DNA of 64,000 nt from contig NZ_KB899341.1 in the NCBI RefSeq assembly GCF_000378165.1, positions 22,273 to 86,272 on the forward strand, written 5' to 3'. The DNA comes from Saccharibacter floricola DSM 15669. GTDB taxonomy: Bacteria > Pseudomonadota > Alphaproteobacteria > Acetobacterales > Acetobacteraceae. The notes beneath the pieces are model-generated. The model saw only the letters and a list, made by a program, of their open reading frames with translations, ran no database searches and had not been told where the DNA came from. Position numbers and translations under genes: made by a program. Positions 41,720 through 51,381 of this stretch are shown one piece after another. Position 1 is the first letter of the stretch. The number at the start of each line of letters is the position of its first letter.

Positions 41720-43998
41720 GCGTCATCTCCCTCGGAAGGTTGCGGCCCCTGCTGCTCCCTCTTCTGGTCATCAGCCGCCTCATCTTCCTCTGCGGCCTTC
41801 GCAGCTTGTGGATTGACATGACGGTTCTGCTGAAGCCAAAGAGTGCGATACACATCACAACGTTCCAGAAGCTCTGAATGTGGGCCAATATCAGTGACTT
41901 TACCTTTATCCATCACCGCAATCTGGTCACAATCTACTAACGAAGACAGACGGTGCGACACGATAACCATCGTCCGCCCTTTACCGATCCGCTGAAGGTT
42001 CGCATTCACCAAAGCTTCTGATTCCGGGTCCAAGGCCGAGGTCGCCTCATCCAAAATCATTAATTTGGGATCACAGATCACCGCACGGGCAATCGCCAAA
42101 CGCTGCCGTTGTCCCCCGGAAATATTGGTGGAGCCCTCTTCAATCCACGTCTCATACCCGGCGGGCATACGTTCAATAAATTCTTCCGCCCCAGCCATAC
42201 GTGCTGCTCGCACAACGTCATCAATCGTCAAGCCCGGACGGCCTGCCGTGATATTGTCCTGAATTGTGCCACGAAAGAGGAAGTTATCTTGCAACACCAC
42301 CCCAAAGGAACGCCGCAAATGGTGCAGGTTGATCTCGCGCATATCAATGCCGTCTAAGCGCAGATAACCTGTGTAATTACGGCTCACCCCTTGCAACAAA
42401 CGCGTAATGGTCGATTTACCCGAACCAGACCGCCCAACCAGCCCCAGCATCGTTCCTGCCGGCACGCTAAAGTTGACCCCGTCCAGCGCTTTCGCCGTCG
42501 ACCCGGGATAAGAGAAGTTCACATCAACAAAGCTAAGAGCCCCTTTAATGGGGGGGCGCATGCCCGTCGTCAGCGCTTTTGCTTCTGTTGGTTGGTTAAG
42601 CACCATCCCAGCTTCATTGAGAGAGACTGTCACCTCATTGACTGATTCCATCATACGCGCCAAGCTCACCAAAGGGGAAGCGACACGACCACCAAGCATC
42701 ATAAAGGCCATCAAAGCCCCACCCTGCATGGAGTTGGAATTGGTCAAGGTAAGATAAGCCCCCACCATAATGATCCCGCGATTGATGAACATATTAAGTG
42801 GCATCACGATGGAGTTCGACCAGTTTGAAATCCGCCCGGCAGCTAAACGCCAACGCACGACCTCTGCGGTACGATCATCCCATTCCTCACGGCGTGGATT
42901 TTCAAGAGCGAGGGTTTTAACCGTCCTGATCCCCGCCACTGTCTCATACAGGGTCGCGTTTCGCTTCATCTCCGTGCGAATTTGATGGCCAGCAACACGG
43001 CTAATGGCTGGCAGCATAATCACCACTACCAACCCAATCGCACCAGCCGCCGCAAAAGTCAGCCATGCCATAGTGGGGCTCATATAGAACAATACAGGCA
43101 TCACCACGACCAGCACGAACATATCCAAAATCGTGCTTAAAAGCTGACCGGTCATAAAGTCACGCACTTTAAAGACCGATGAAAAACGCCCGAGAATTTC
43201 ACCAGCCTGTTGGCGCTCATAAAATTCCAGCGGCAAAGACAAAAGCCGATTAAACGCATGGAGCGAAATACGCGCATCAAGACGCGTGGTGACCACCAAG
43301 GTCAGCTCTTGACGTCCATAAGAAAGCAAAATCTCATACACGCCTAAAATAATGACAAAGCCCGTCAAAGAGACCAGCGTTGCCATTGAGTGATAATTCA
43401 CCACACGGTCAATCACCTGCATGACGATCAATGGTGGGAAAACCTGCAACACGCTCATGACCATCGAGCCAAACACCATGTCACGCAGGCCGCGCTTCTC
43501 GCGCAGAACCATCTTGGCAAACCAAGCAAGGTCAAACCGCGCATCACCCTCGGACTCATCACGGCGCCGCTTGACGAGAACAACATCCCCCGTCCAAACC
43601 TGCGTCAGCCGTAGCTGATCTACAGGGATAGGGGGCTCCCCCTCTCCTTTAAGAGGGTCACGCAACCACACGACCCCTTTTTCAGGGTTCGAGCCGACCA
43701 TCAGTCCCGCAGAACCATCACGGAACATCAGGACAATCGGCGGTGTGTTGCCCATCCGAACCAAATACCGCCAGCGCAGATGCATGGCCTTAGCAACAGC
43801 GCCCTGCTCTCTCAGCCAACGCACCAAACTTGCAGGGGAAGGAGAGTCCTCCTCTGGCTCAGCAGCAAAGTCGCGCATATCCAGCTCCAACCCATGGTAA
43901 TGGGCGGCGGCAATAACTGCACGAAGCCGAATATAAACCGGGCTACCCGGCTCAAGTTTAGCCGACTGAGGGCTTCCAGGAGAGGGCTGCTGCGCCAC
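41716..43998 (-). CDS. Type 1 secretion ABC transporter with degenerate C39-like domain
   Basis: A 760-residue exporter with an N-terminal peptidase-like domain (about 20-150), a six-helix ABC transmembrane domain and a C-terminal nucleotide-binding domain. The C39-like domain has no cysteine where the catalytic one should be (PVYIRLRAVIAAAHYHGLEL), as in the LapB/RtxB/HlyB group, which bind rather than cleave the substrate. The NBD has VGRSGSGKST, the signature NISGGQRQR, and Walker B LMILDEATSALDPE followed by the H-loop SHRLSS. The acidic C-terminal tail of about 35 residues is atypical. Start: a GTG at 43998 with AAAGGA six bases upstream. It is the first gene of the cluster on this strand. 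Confidence 0.94.
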   Translation of the reverse strand: MAQQPSPGSPQSAKLEPGSPVYIRLRAVIAAAHYHGLELDMRDFAAEPEEDSPSPASLVRWLREQGAVAKAMHLRWRYLVRMGNTPPIVLMFRDGSAGLMVGSNPEKGVVWLRDPLKGEGEPPIPVDQLRLTQVWTGDVVLVKRRRDESEGDARFDLAWFAKMVLREKRGLRDMVFGSMVMSVLQVFPPLIVMQVIDRVVNYHSMATLVSLTGFVIILGVYEILLSYGRQELTLVVTTRLDARISLHAFNRLLSLPLEFYERQQAGEILGRFSSVFKVRDFMTGQLLSTILDMFVLVVVMPVLFYMSPTMAWLTFAAAGAIGLVVVIMLPAISRVAGHQIRTEMKRNATLYETVAGIRTVKTLALENPRREEWDDRTAEVVRWRLAAGRISNWSNSIVMPLNMFINRGIIMVGAYLTLTNSNSMQGGALMAFMMLGGRVASPLVSLARMMESVNEVTVSLNEAGMVLNQPTEAKALTTGMRPPIKGALSFVDVNFSYPGSTAKALDGVNFSVPAGTMLGLVGRSGSGKSTITRLLQGVSRNYTGYLRLDGIDMREINLHHLRRSFGVVLQDNFLFRGTIQDNITAGRPGLTIDDVVRAARMAGAEEFIERMPAGYETWIEEGSTNISGGQRQRLAIARAVICDPKLMILDEATSALDPESEALVNANLQRIGKGRTMVIVSHRLSSLVDCDQIAVMDKGKVTDIGPHSELLERCDVYRTLWLQQNRHVNPQAAKAAEEDEAADDQKREQQGPQPSEGDDA

Positions 43999-44035
43999 AG
44001 ACTATCCTTTAATATGTCAAGATTAGAAACATGAT

Positions 44036-44048
44036 AACCATAATGGTT
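44036..44048. promoter_or_regulatory. Palindrome in the divergent region between T1SS and selO
   Basis: AACCATAATGGTT is a perfect 6-1-6 palindrome, 38 bases upstream of the T1SS transporter GTG. It lies where the minus-strand promoter should be (TTGGAA on one side, TCTAAT downstream on that strand). It may be an operator of the secretion cluster. No recognised regulator in the window is tied to it. Confidence 0.3.
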
Positions 44049-44199
44049 CCAAATGACCATATGACACCTTTTCCCTCTCTCATATCCTTCTTCAGAAATG
44101 AAGAGAAAAAGAGAAAGGCGCTATTTCCCATCCTCACTCTTTCATTCCCCCAACAGACCGCCCATCTCGACAAGAACGCTCTCTATAAGGAAACTATGT

Positions 44200-45672
44200 A
44201 TGTTGTTGTCGCGTCATTATGCGCAGGACCTCCCCGAAGGGTTATCTGCTCCTCTCTCCCCGACAGCACCAGCGCAGCCCAGCCTTATCGCTCTCAATGA
44301 ACCTCTCGCCCGCTCGCTCGGGCTAGACCCAGACTGGCTTCGTTCACCTGAAGGGATCGCCCTACTTAGCTCAGGAGCGCGCCCTGACGGTAAGCCCCCC
44401 GTTGCTATGGCCTATGCGGGGCACCAGTTTGGGCACTTTGTCCCCTCCCTCGGTGATGGGCGCGCCATGCTGGTCGGAGAGCTTACCGCTCCTGACGGAA
44501 CCCTGTACGACCTTCACCTCAAAGGAACAGGCCCAACAATGTTCTCACGCGGAGGCGACGGTTATTGCGCCCTTGGCCCTGCTTTGCGTGAATATCTTGT
44601 CAGCGACGCGATGGCCGCTCTTGGCATTCCCACCGCGCGAGCCCTTGCTGTCCTCTCCACAGGAGAAACTGTTGAACGCGATGGGCAAGCCCGCCCCGGC
44701 GCTGTGGTTGCCCGCGTTGCCAAAAGCCATATCCGCGTTGGAACCTTCCAATACGCCGCCGCACATGGCGGTCTCTCGACTGTGAGAGCCCTTGCTGATT
44801 TTACGATTCAACGGCTTTTCCCAGAGATTAACCCTCATGACCCTCAGCGCTATCTGACGATGCTGACTCAAACCGTCCACCGTCAGGCGGCTCTCGTAGC
44901 CCGCTGGATGGGCGTAGGTTTCATCCACGGTGTGCTGAACACGGATAATTGCACCCTGTCAGGAGAAACGCTGGATTATGGCCCATGCGCCTTTCTTGAC
45001 ACCTATGACCCGCTCAAATCGTTCAGCTTCGTTGACCAACATGGACGTTATGCGTATGGACGCCAGCCCCATATCACGCTGTGGAATCTCTGCCGCCTTG
45101 CTGAATGTCTTGTACCGCTCATTGATACAGACGAAGAGCGCGCTATTGGGCAGGTTCAGGACGTACTCAAAGAGTTTGACCGACTTTTCCATCAGGAATG
45201 GCTCACGGCTTTCCGTCAAAAACTTGGCCTTGAGACGCAACATGAAGATGATGTTCGTCTTCTCGAACATTTCTTGAGCACGATGCATCAAGGGGATGCT
45301 GATTTTACGCAATTCTTCCGCGCGTTAAGTGGGGAAGCCCCCGTTTTGCATGACAATTATCACGCTGTGCGTGAGACCCTACGCCATCATCATGGCCATA
45401 TGGACTTATGCCGCACGGAACTTCTCCACCGTCTGGAGAAAGAAACACGCTCTCCTCAAGAGCGCCATGAGGCGATGCTCAAGACCAATCCACGGATTAT
45501 TCCGCGCAATCATTTCGTTGAGCAGGCTATTGGCGCCGCCTATTCTGGCGATATGGCCCCGTTCCATAGCCTCCATCAGGCCTTGCGCCATCCGTTTGAC
45601 GAGGCTGATGATGGGTTCGACCTCCCACCAACAGCAGAAGAGCAAGTCACCAACACCTATTGCGGCACCTAA
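44200..45672 (+). CDS. selO: Protein adenylyltransferase SelO (YdiU family)
   Basis: SelO is a pseudokinase-fold enzyme that transfers AMP to Ser/Thr/Tyr of target proteins, linked to redox stress. The 490-residue product from the ATG at 44200 has the normal length. Landmarks are AMAYAGHQFGHFVPSLGDGRA near residue 70, the nucleotide lysine in LHLKGTGPTMFSRGGDG, and the catalytic and metal segments GVLNTDN and LDYGPCAFLDTYDP. The C-terminal YCGT resembles the family's conserved cysteine end. The ORF reaches 34 codons further upstream, but AAGGA precedes the internal ATG and the extension is Arg/Ser-rich and unlike SelO. It is divergent from the T1SS operon. Confidence 0.93.
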   Translation: MLLSRHYAQDLPEGLSAPLSPTAPAQPSLIALNEPLARSLGLDPDWLRSPEGIALLSSGARPDGKPPVAMAYAGHQFGHFVPSLGDGRAMLVGELTAPDGTLYDLHLKGTGPTMFSRGGDGYCALGPALREYLVSDAMAALGIPTARALAVLSTGETVERDGQARPGAVVARVAKSHIRVGTFQYAAAHGGLSTVRALADFTIQRLFPEINPHDPQRYLTMLTQTVHRQAALVARWMGVGFIHGVLNTDNCTLSGETLDYGPCAFLDTYDPLKSFSFVDQHGRYAYGRQPHITLWNLCRLAECLVPLIDTDEERAIGQVQDVLKEFDRLFHQEWLTAFRQKLGLETQHEDDVRLLEHFLSTMHQGDADFTQFFRALSGEAPVLHDNYHAVRETLRHHHGHMDLCRTELLHRLEKETRSPQERHEAMLKTNPRIIPRNHFVEQAIGAAYSGDMAPFHSLHQALRHPFDEADDGFDLPPTAEEQVTNTYCGT

Positions 45673-45721
45673 GACAAACAGCCTTCCCTCTGTTCTACTC
45701 AAGGGGGAGGGCGCCGCTCTC

Positions 45722-46048
45722 CTAAGACAAACGCGGCCCGTAGAGCATCACACCGGCTCCTAAAAGGCACAACAATACCCCAAGCCCATCACTGGGCACG
45801 GGCCGCACCCCTTCGACCCACCACCCCCATAAAAAGCTCGTGATGATATACACCCCACCGTAAAGAGCATAAGCGCGTCCAGCATGGTCTGCTTGGCTTA
45901 AGGTTAAAAGCCACGCAAACAGAACTAAACAGCCCCCACCCGGCACCAGCCATAACGGCGTATGCCCTAGACGGAGCCATGCCCAAAAGGAAAAACAGCC
46001 CGCAATTTCCGCACAGGATGCCAGGACGTACAGCGCTAATGTTTGCAT
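45722..46048 (-). CDS. YnfA/UPF0060 family small membrane protein
   Basis: A 108-residue protein with four hydrophobic helices and the family's [19 protein letters not shown] opening near residue 10. It also has [24 protein letters not shown] and the [15 protein letters not shown] segment. YnfA proteins are related to small multidrug-resistance transporters, and a few have been linked to dye and antiseptic efflux; many are uncharacterised. It starts one base after the EamA gene stop and is probably translated from the same transcript. The identity is clear and the substrate unknown. Confidence 0.93.
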   Translation of the reverse strand: MQTLALYVLASCAEIAGCFSFWAWLRLGHTPLWLVPGGGCLVLFAWLLTLSQADHAGRAYALYGGVYIITSFLWGWWVEGVRPVPSDGLGVLLCLLGAGVMLYGPRLS

Positions 46049-46049
46049 C

Positions 46050-46934
46050 TCACGTCGCCTTCTTAGAATCCCTTTTGATACGGCTCATCCCAACACCGAG
46101 CAGCACCACAACGCCCCCCAAAAGAGTGATCAAATCCGGCCATACGCCTTCAAGAAGAAAGGCCAATATAAAGGTAACGGGTGGCAAAAAATACAGCATC
46201 ATGGCGCCACGCGCCGCTCCAAGAGCCCCGATCACAAAGCTCCACACCGCATAACCAATCACAGCAGGAACAAGGCCAAGCTCTGCCACGCACCACCATG
46301 CCCGCGCTGGGGCATGGGACAAATGCGCAACACCTTCACGCAACCAAGGCAGAAGAAAGAAAGCACCGATCATTAACACATAGGCCGTCACCGTTAGGCC
46401 GCCATAACGCTGAACTAAAGGCCGCTGCAATACAGTATACATCGCCGCACAAAAAGCAGCGATCAAGGCCATCCCAGCGCCAGAACCAAAGGTTAACCCC
46501 TCTTTTTGCCCACTAACGATCACCGCTACCCCAGCAAAGCTCGTCAGTGACCCTAACCATCCCCATCCCGTCACGCGCTCTTGCGTAAATAAGACAGCCA
46601 GAAGCCCCGCCATGATAGGCCCTGTCGCAATCACGAGGCTTGTTGCGCCTGATGATAACGTCGTTTCACCGAGGTTAAAGAAGACATTATAGAGTGTGAT
46701 CCCAAAGACCCCACATGCTAAAAGCCGGGGGCCATCGCGCCATTGAGGCACGGGAGCACGCGAGACCAACAGCCACATAGCCGCCAAAAGAGCCGCCAAA
46801 GCGTAGCGTAACGCCGCCAATGGTAAGGGCGGGAGGTCACGCAGCGCCAAACGCACAACAGGGTAAGCGCTAGCCCATGAGAGAACCGCCACCAACACAC
46901 AAAGAGGGATAAAACGACGAGAGGAGTGAGACAT
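46050..46934 (-). CDS. EamA-family (DMT superfamily) exporter
   Basis: A 294-residue inner-membrane protein with ten predicted helices arranged as two EamA repeats. The first has [23 protein letters not shown], then [16 protein letters not shown]. The second is centred on [21 protein letters not shown] and [20 protein letters not shown]. Such proteins export amino acids, metabolites or drugs; nothing here fixes the substrate. It is followed immediately by the YnfA-like gene, so both are probably one small operon. The start is the ATG at 46934. It is convergent to selO. Confidence 0.9.
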   Translation of the reverse strand: MSHSSRRFIPLCVLVAVLSWASAYPVVRLALRDLPPLPLAALRYALAALLAAMWLLVSRAPVPQWRDGPRLLACGVFGITLYNVFFNLGETTLSSGATSLVIATGPIMAGLLAVLFTQERVTGWGWLGSLTSFAGVAVIVSGQKEGLTFGSGAGMALIAAFCAAMYTVLQRPLVQRYGGLTVTAYVLMIGAFFLLPWLREGVAHLSHAPARAWWCVAELGLVPAVIGYAVWSFVIGALGAARGAMMLYFLPPVTFILAFLLEGVWPDLITLLGGVVVLLGVGMSRIKRDSKKAT

Positions 46935-46992
46935 CCTCTCGCTCTAGCAAGAGCGCACCGGCATTCCTAGAAAAAACGCGACCGAGTAGAGG

Positions 46993-47517
46993 TTAGCGTG
47001 TCAATGCATGTGCACGCTCAAGCGCCTTTTCTAACCCCGCACTTGAAAGCGGAAGCTTCATGACATGCCCTGAGAGGGTCATAAAAGACAGAGACGCGTG
47101 TTGGCTTTTTTCCAGCGCAGAAAACTGCCCCTCGTCCAAATCAAGCGGGACGATGCATCCTTCTGGCAAGCATGTTGTAAAAGAGTAAATGTCCCCTACT
47201 GGTAAACCATCAGTCACGACCGTAAGACCGTGGTTGAGATCAAGCCCAAAGGGCAACAACGCCACACCATGCGTTTGATCCCCTTGTGGGCGGAATTTAA
47301 TGCTGAAAAAACGCTGCTGTGTTTTGCTATCATAGGCCTGTTGAGTGACAGAACAATCCGTCTGATTATCCTTCACATGACACGATAAGCTCCAGTCCTG
47401 GTACGTCTCATTGAGTGATGTCACACCATCAGGAAGAGATGATGCGGCCCGTGCCCCCTCCGGCGTCCCCATCACCATCCATCCAAGAAGTGCAAGAAGG
47501 AAAACCTTCTTCATCAT
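46993..47517 (-). CDS. Invasion-associated locus B (IalB) family periplasmic protein
   Basis: A 174-residue secreted protein with a signal peptide (MKKVFLLALLGWMVMG..GARA). The IalB-type domain shows YQDWSLSCHVKDNQTDCSVTQQ with a conserved cysteine pair. The later TTCLPEGCIVPLDLDE carries a second pair, and LSGHVMKLPLSSAGLEKAL closes it. Four cysteines suggest two disulfides. IalB in Bartonella is tied to erythrocyte invasion, but homologues are common in non-pathogenic alphaproteobacteria and their role is unknown. It starts 20 bases after the autotransporter stop on the same strand and is likely to be co-transcribed with it. Confidence 0.88.
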   Translation of the reverse strand: MMKKVFLLALLGWMVMGTPEGARAASSLPDGVTSLNETYQDWSLSCHVKDNQTDCSVTQQAYDSKTQQRFFSIKFRPQGDQTHGVALLPFGLDLNHGLTVVTDGLPVGDIYSFTTCLPEGCIVPLDLDEGQFSALEKSQHASLSFMTLSGHVMKLPLSSAGLEKALERAHALTR

Positions 47518-47537
47518 GGGCTGTCCCTTCCATCCGT

Positions 47538-50500
47538 TTAAAAATGCACTCGAATATTAGCACGGCCACCATTATCATAACCGCGATTTCCATATTGGCC
47601 GAAATAGGACAAGCTGACATCAATCATATCGGTCAATTGTGCCTGGACACCCACATCCGCCACGACGCTATCTTCTGACAGAGGCGCCCCATTAATATCC
47701 ATATCAGGGCCACCAGAGACGATCGTTTGATGGACACTCGGCGAAATATCACCAAAAGCACGACGATATGCCACCATAGCATACGGACTTACGAGTGCGT
47801 CTCTAATCCAAAAACGTGTTGAGGCCCGCACACCTGCTGTCATATAGCCAACGCCTGTATCCATCCCCCGGCCATGCAACGCAGCCTGGCCGCCACCCTC
47901 TGTAAACTCCCGCGTATGAAGGTTAACATACGTCATATCAATAAAAGGCTCGATCCGAGCTTGGTCTGTGATATGAAACCGATAGGCTGCCTCAGCGAAA
48001 GCTTGAGCCGTTCCGCCATGTTGATGCGTGTTATTCTTATCGTGAAAGCCTGTATAATCCACCTGGCGATTTATATTAATCAAATTCCACGTATAAATCG
48101 CCCCTGCACGCAATGAGAGCGCCCCCCACTGTTTAGACGCATACGCACCGATCGAAATATCATCGCTGCGCCCTGATGACGCTCGGCTACGGACACCCAT
48201 CATAGAATGGGCATACCCAACGAAACCACCCACACGCCATTCGTTATCAAGCGGCTTATCCGCACCAATAATAAAACCAGCGACTGAATGGCTCATACTC
48301 GCCGCACCAGCAGCAGCATCATTATGACCCATCCCGCCATAAGCCTGCCCCCACCAAACGGCACGATCGGAAACACATTTACCATCTGTCCGACGCCGCG
48401 TTTGCCAGTCTGCTGTCGAAATCACTCCACCGCTGCTCGGCCCATCACAATCCGCTGTTGCTAAACGATCCAGCACAGCTTGGCGCGTATAAAAGCTATT
48501 TTGGATGAGTGCCGTGCGCAACGAGGCATGCACCTCTCCTGACAGCGCATTCAGCGCATGCCGAGCCTGCCCAGCATCAGTCATCTGAGCAAAAGCTTGG
48601 GCGGCATCAGAGTTCGACCCTACTTGCTCAAGCATATTAGCTGAAGCCCGTTCATTACGGGTCGTCGCAATCGAATTATACTGGACAGAATTACGGTGTA
48701 AAATGACGTCCACAGCGTTAGGGTTACTTTGACCAGAAGGGATCATATTGCCATTCGCATCAACGACAGTACTAAAATCACTATCGCCTTCATGACCTAC
48801 CTGCTGGTTCAAGAAGAGATAGTTTTTACTCGTTTTAACCTTTGAGAGATCCCCCTCCACACCATCTGTTGTTTGCAACACGCGATAGCCCACATTGTAA
48901 CGCAGCGTTTTATCAGGATTTGTTGAAAGGTTAATAATACTTCCCTCCCCAAAACGCGCTTTTCCAGTGACATAAAGAACATTGCCTTCGTGATAGACAT
49001 AGCCTTTTTCATGGGTATCTTCCGATGCCTTATCCGACCCTATATTGGCATTTAAAATACCGCCCGTCTCAATAATCAAATTCTCTCGATCACGCTGCCC
49101 TGTGCCCGCAATCGTCAAGTTTTGATGCAGATCTCCATCATCTCCACCCGCTGAAATCGTTCCTCGATCATGAACGATAACTGGCCCACCAACCGTTCCG
49201 CTCCCCGACAAGGTTCCCCCGGAACCAACCGTCGTTTGGCCTGTTGCGCTACTTTGGTTTCCATTAATACGCAAATTGCCACGATTAATGGTTGTCTCAC
49301 CGGTATAACTGTTATCAGCTGTTAAAACCGTCATACCATCGCCTGACTGGACGACAGACCCAGCCCCATCAATCGTTTGTCCGACCGTTGTTGTGCCCAC
49401 TTGGCTCATCATCGCAGAAGAATCTGTGTGCTGGAGGTGAATAAACTTTGAATTTCCAAAGTCCCCCTTAGTTCCTCCACTTCCTGAAGCCAGTTGTACT
49501 GAGCCCTTCTCAACCGTAATATCCCCATCAAAGCTATTATGATGTGTTAAAACGAGGTTCCCTTGATTCTGCTTAATAATGCCGCCTGGCCCAGACAAAG
49601 CTCCATTAAGAACAATATTTCCACCATTCGTATCCATATAGGACGTTTTATTTAAGGATATATTTAACCCGGTCGTGAGGTTAGACATAACAGAAGCCGT
49701 ATCGTTATACGCACCACGCTGGAGCGTCCCACCATTAAGGTTAAATTGATACGACTTTTCATTATCCGCAGCATAAATAGCATTAGCAATCACATTGCCA
49801 TTTGCATCACGAGGATCACTAACGGAGAGTGTTCCTCCTGTCTGAATATTGAGATAACCGCTTTTTTGTTGTAACTGATTTTGTACAATTTGATTATTTT
49901 TATTAGCCCCAACCAGATCATCCTGGCTCGGCACCCCAAAAGCTACACTATTTTTAACCGCAACCAGCCCACTGTTGTTATTTATATTATCCCCAATTGT
50001 TACCGTACCACTTCCTGAGCCATTCACGAAAAAATTCGTAGCGGCCAGTGTCGATTGAAGAGAAGGAGTATAATTTTGCGTATCAGCGTTCCCTGTAACT
50101 TGAATAGATCCGCCACTACCTAAATAGTTTCCAGCCACCGTAACAGTAGAGTTTACGACACCTCCATCTTTAACGATAAGCTCACCATTTTTTGAGTTAG
50201 TCGTTTGATTGAGATTATAATAGGGACCGTCGTATGTTGAATCCCCATTACCAATGGATAAAATACCTGCATGAAACCATGCATTATCAACTGTTAATAT
50301 AGAGTCACGCGCACTCGCAGCTAAACCAACATTAACCGCACTACTATCAGCCGCTACAACGGCTCCGTTAGACACAGTCATGCTACCACGACCGGCTTGG
50401 CCAATAATAATGTAATCGTTATTCGCAACGAATCCCTTTAAACGCGCTGCATTTAATGATCGCGTCGCATCATCTTGACCTGAAGGAGTTAAATTACCCT

Positions 50501-51194
50501 GATCATCAATCGTCGCTACGACATTTTGTGTCGTTTGATCAACAATACTTCCCGACACGGAATTTTCTTTTGTCGCGACAAAATCCAAGTCGCTCGTATT
50601 AGCGCCACTTCCCGTTACGTTAAGCGTCCCTTCCCGCATCACAATATCACCACTCAAAGGCATATCTTGCAGACCAGTTGGAAATGTTGCCTTCCCTCCA
50701 CTTGTGCTCGCAGTCGCTCTGCTACCCGTATTGGGGTTAGGGTTCATCAAAATGGCGGTTCCTGTCACGTCGGAAACACTCGCCCCTTTAAATACAAACG
50801 AACCTTCCCCCGTCACAATTTGCTCAAGCTTTGTTTCGGAAATGTTATTAAGTGTTAGATTAGAATTTCCTTTAGATAAATCAATCTTAGATCCTTGACT
50901 AAGAAACCCGTCTTTTATGCCATCACCAAACTGCACTGTTCCTTGGGCAATATGTGTTGTCCCGGTATAATGCCCCTGCCCCACAAGCACAGCTTCTTTG
51001 ACGGGGGCCCAGACATACCCTGCGGCTGACTCTCCAAGAGTAGAAAGATCGTACGTCCCATCTAAAAAAGGATTTTCTGCTGTGCCTTGCTGTGTCGCCG
51101 TATCTGCTGCATGTGCATCGCGACTGATGCTGCTTCCCCAAAGGACGCAACAGAGCGCGCAGCTTGCCCCAATATGTGCCCAGCGTAGGCTCAT
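47538..51194 (-). CDS. Classical autotransporter (type Va) with beta-helical passenger
   Basis: A 1218-residue surface protein. A signal peptide (IGASCALCCVLWGSSISRDAHA) precedes a passenger of roughly 900 residues rich in G, N, S and T. The passenger has repeated beta-strand elements, including autotransporter-associated repeats such as VQSGDGMTVLTADNSYTGET and GSVQLASGSGGT. The beta-barrel occupies about 960-1218 (RAVWWGQAYGGMGHNDAA, GFVGYAHSMMGVRSR) and ends GRANIRVHF with the terminal Phe needed for BamA. No protease or lipase triad is apparent, so an adhesin-like role is likely (inference). The passenger has few cysteines. Two hairpins lie in its leader. It is followed by an IalB-like gene. 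Confidence 0.93.
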   Translation of the reverse strand: MSLRWAHIGASCALCCVLWGSSISRDAHAADTATQQGTAENPFLDGTYDLSTLGESAAGYVWAPVKEAVLVGQGHYTGTTHIAQGTVQFGDGIKDGFLSQGSKIDLSKGNSNLTLNNISETKLEQIVTGEGSFVFKGASVSDVTGTAILMNPNPNTGSRATASTSGGKATFPTGLQDMPLSGDIVMREGTLNVTGSGANTSDLDFVATKENSVSGSIVDQTTQNVVATIDDQGNLTPSGQDDATRSLNAARLKGFVANNDYIIIGQAGRGSMTVSNGAVVAADSSAVNVGLAASARDSILTVDNAWFHAGILSIGNGDSTYDGPYYNLNQTTNSKNGELIVKDGGVVNSTVTVAGNYLGSGGSIQVTGNADTQNYTPSLQSTLAATNFFVNGSGSGTVTIGDNINNNSGLVAVKNSVAFGVPSQDDLVGANKNNQIVQNQLQQKSGYLNIQTGGTLSVSDPRDANGNVIANAIYAADNEKSYQFNLNGGTLQRGAYNDTASVMSNLTTGLNISLNKTSYMDTNGGNIVLNGALSGPGGIIKQNQGNLVLTHHNSFDGDITVEKGSVQLASGSGGTKGDFGNSKFIHLQHTDSSAMMSQVGTTTVGQTIDGAGSVVQSGDGMTVLTADNSYTGETTINRGNLRINGNQSSATGQTTVGSGGTLSGSGTVGGPVIVHDRGTISAGGDDGDLHQNLTIAGTGQRDRENLIIETGGILNANIGSDKASEDTHEKGYVYHEGNVLYVTGKARFGEGSIINLSTNPDKTLRYNVGYRVLQTTDGVEGDLSKVKTSKNYLFLNQQVGHEGDSDFSTVVDANGNMIPSGQSNPNAVDVILHRNSVQYNSIATTRNERASANMLEQVGSNSDAAQAFAQMTDAGQARHALNALSGEVHASLRTALIQNSFYTRQAVLDRLATADCDGPSSGGVISTADWQTRRRTDGKCVSDRAVWWGQAYGGMGHNDAAAGAASMSHSVAGFIIGADKPLDNEWRVGGFVGYAHSMMGVRSRASSGRSDDISIGAYASKQWGALSLRAGAIYTWNLININRQVDYTGFHDKNNTHQHGGTAQAFAEAAYRFHITDQARIEPFIDMTYVNLHTREFTEGGGQAALHGRGMDTGVGYMTAGVRASTRFWIRDALVSPYAMVAYRRAFGDISPSVHQTIVSGGPDMDINGAPLSEDSVVADVGVQAQLTDMIDVSLSYFGQYGNRGYDNGGRANIRVHF

Positions 51195-51238
51195 TTCTTC
51201 CTGCTTTTCTGACAGAGGACGATTCCGTATTTATATAA

Positions 51239-51320
51239 GGGTTTTCTGGGATAGAAAAACCCTCACGAAGAATACACGCTTTAGACTGCCTAATAGAAGC
51301 ATAATTTCTATTAGGCAGTC
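51239..51320 (-). terminator. Two hairpins in the leader of the autotransporter gene
   Basis: GACTGCCTAATAGAA (51284-51298) pairs perfectly over 15 bp with 51306-51320 around a 7-base loop. Nearer the autotransporter, GGGTTTTCT (51239-51247) pairs with AGAAAAACCC (51253-51262) with one bulged A. On the minus strand the second is followed by TTATATAAAT, a weak U-rich tail that also offers TATAAA as a possible -10. They may terminate the DUF5384 transcript or protect the autotransporter leader. Confidence 0.5.
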
Positions 51321-51381
51321 ATTAAGGACATGCAAAGGCGTTTAGCATGCCCATCCCCCAGAGAACAAAAAAAGCCTACTA

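Noticed and set aside
47538..51194. Autotransporter as the substrate of the T1SS at 40-44 kb
   Set aside because: It has its own Sec signal and C-terminal barrel, so it uses the type V route.
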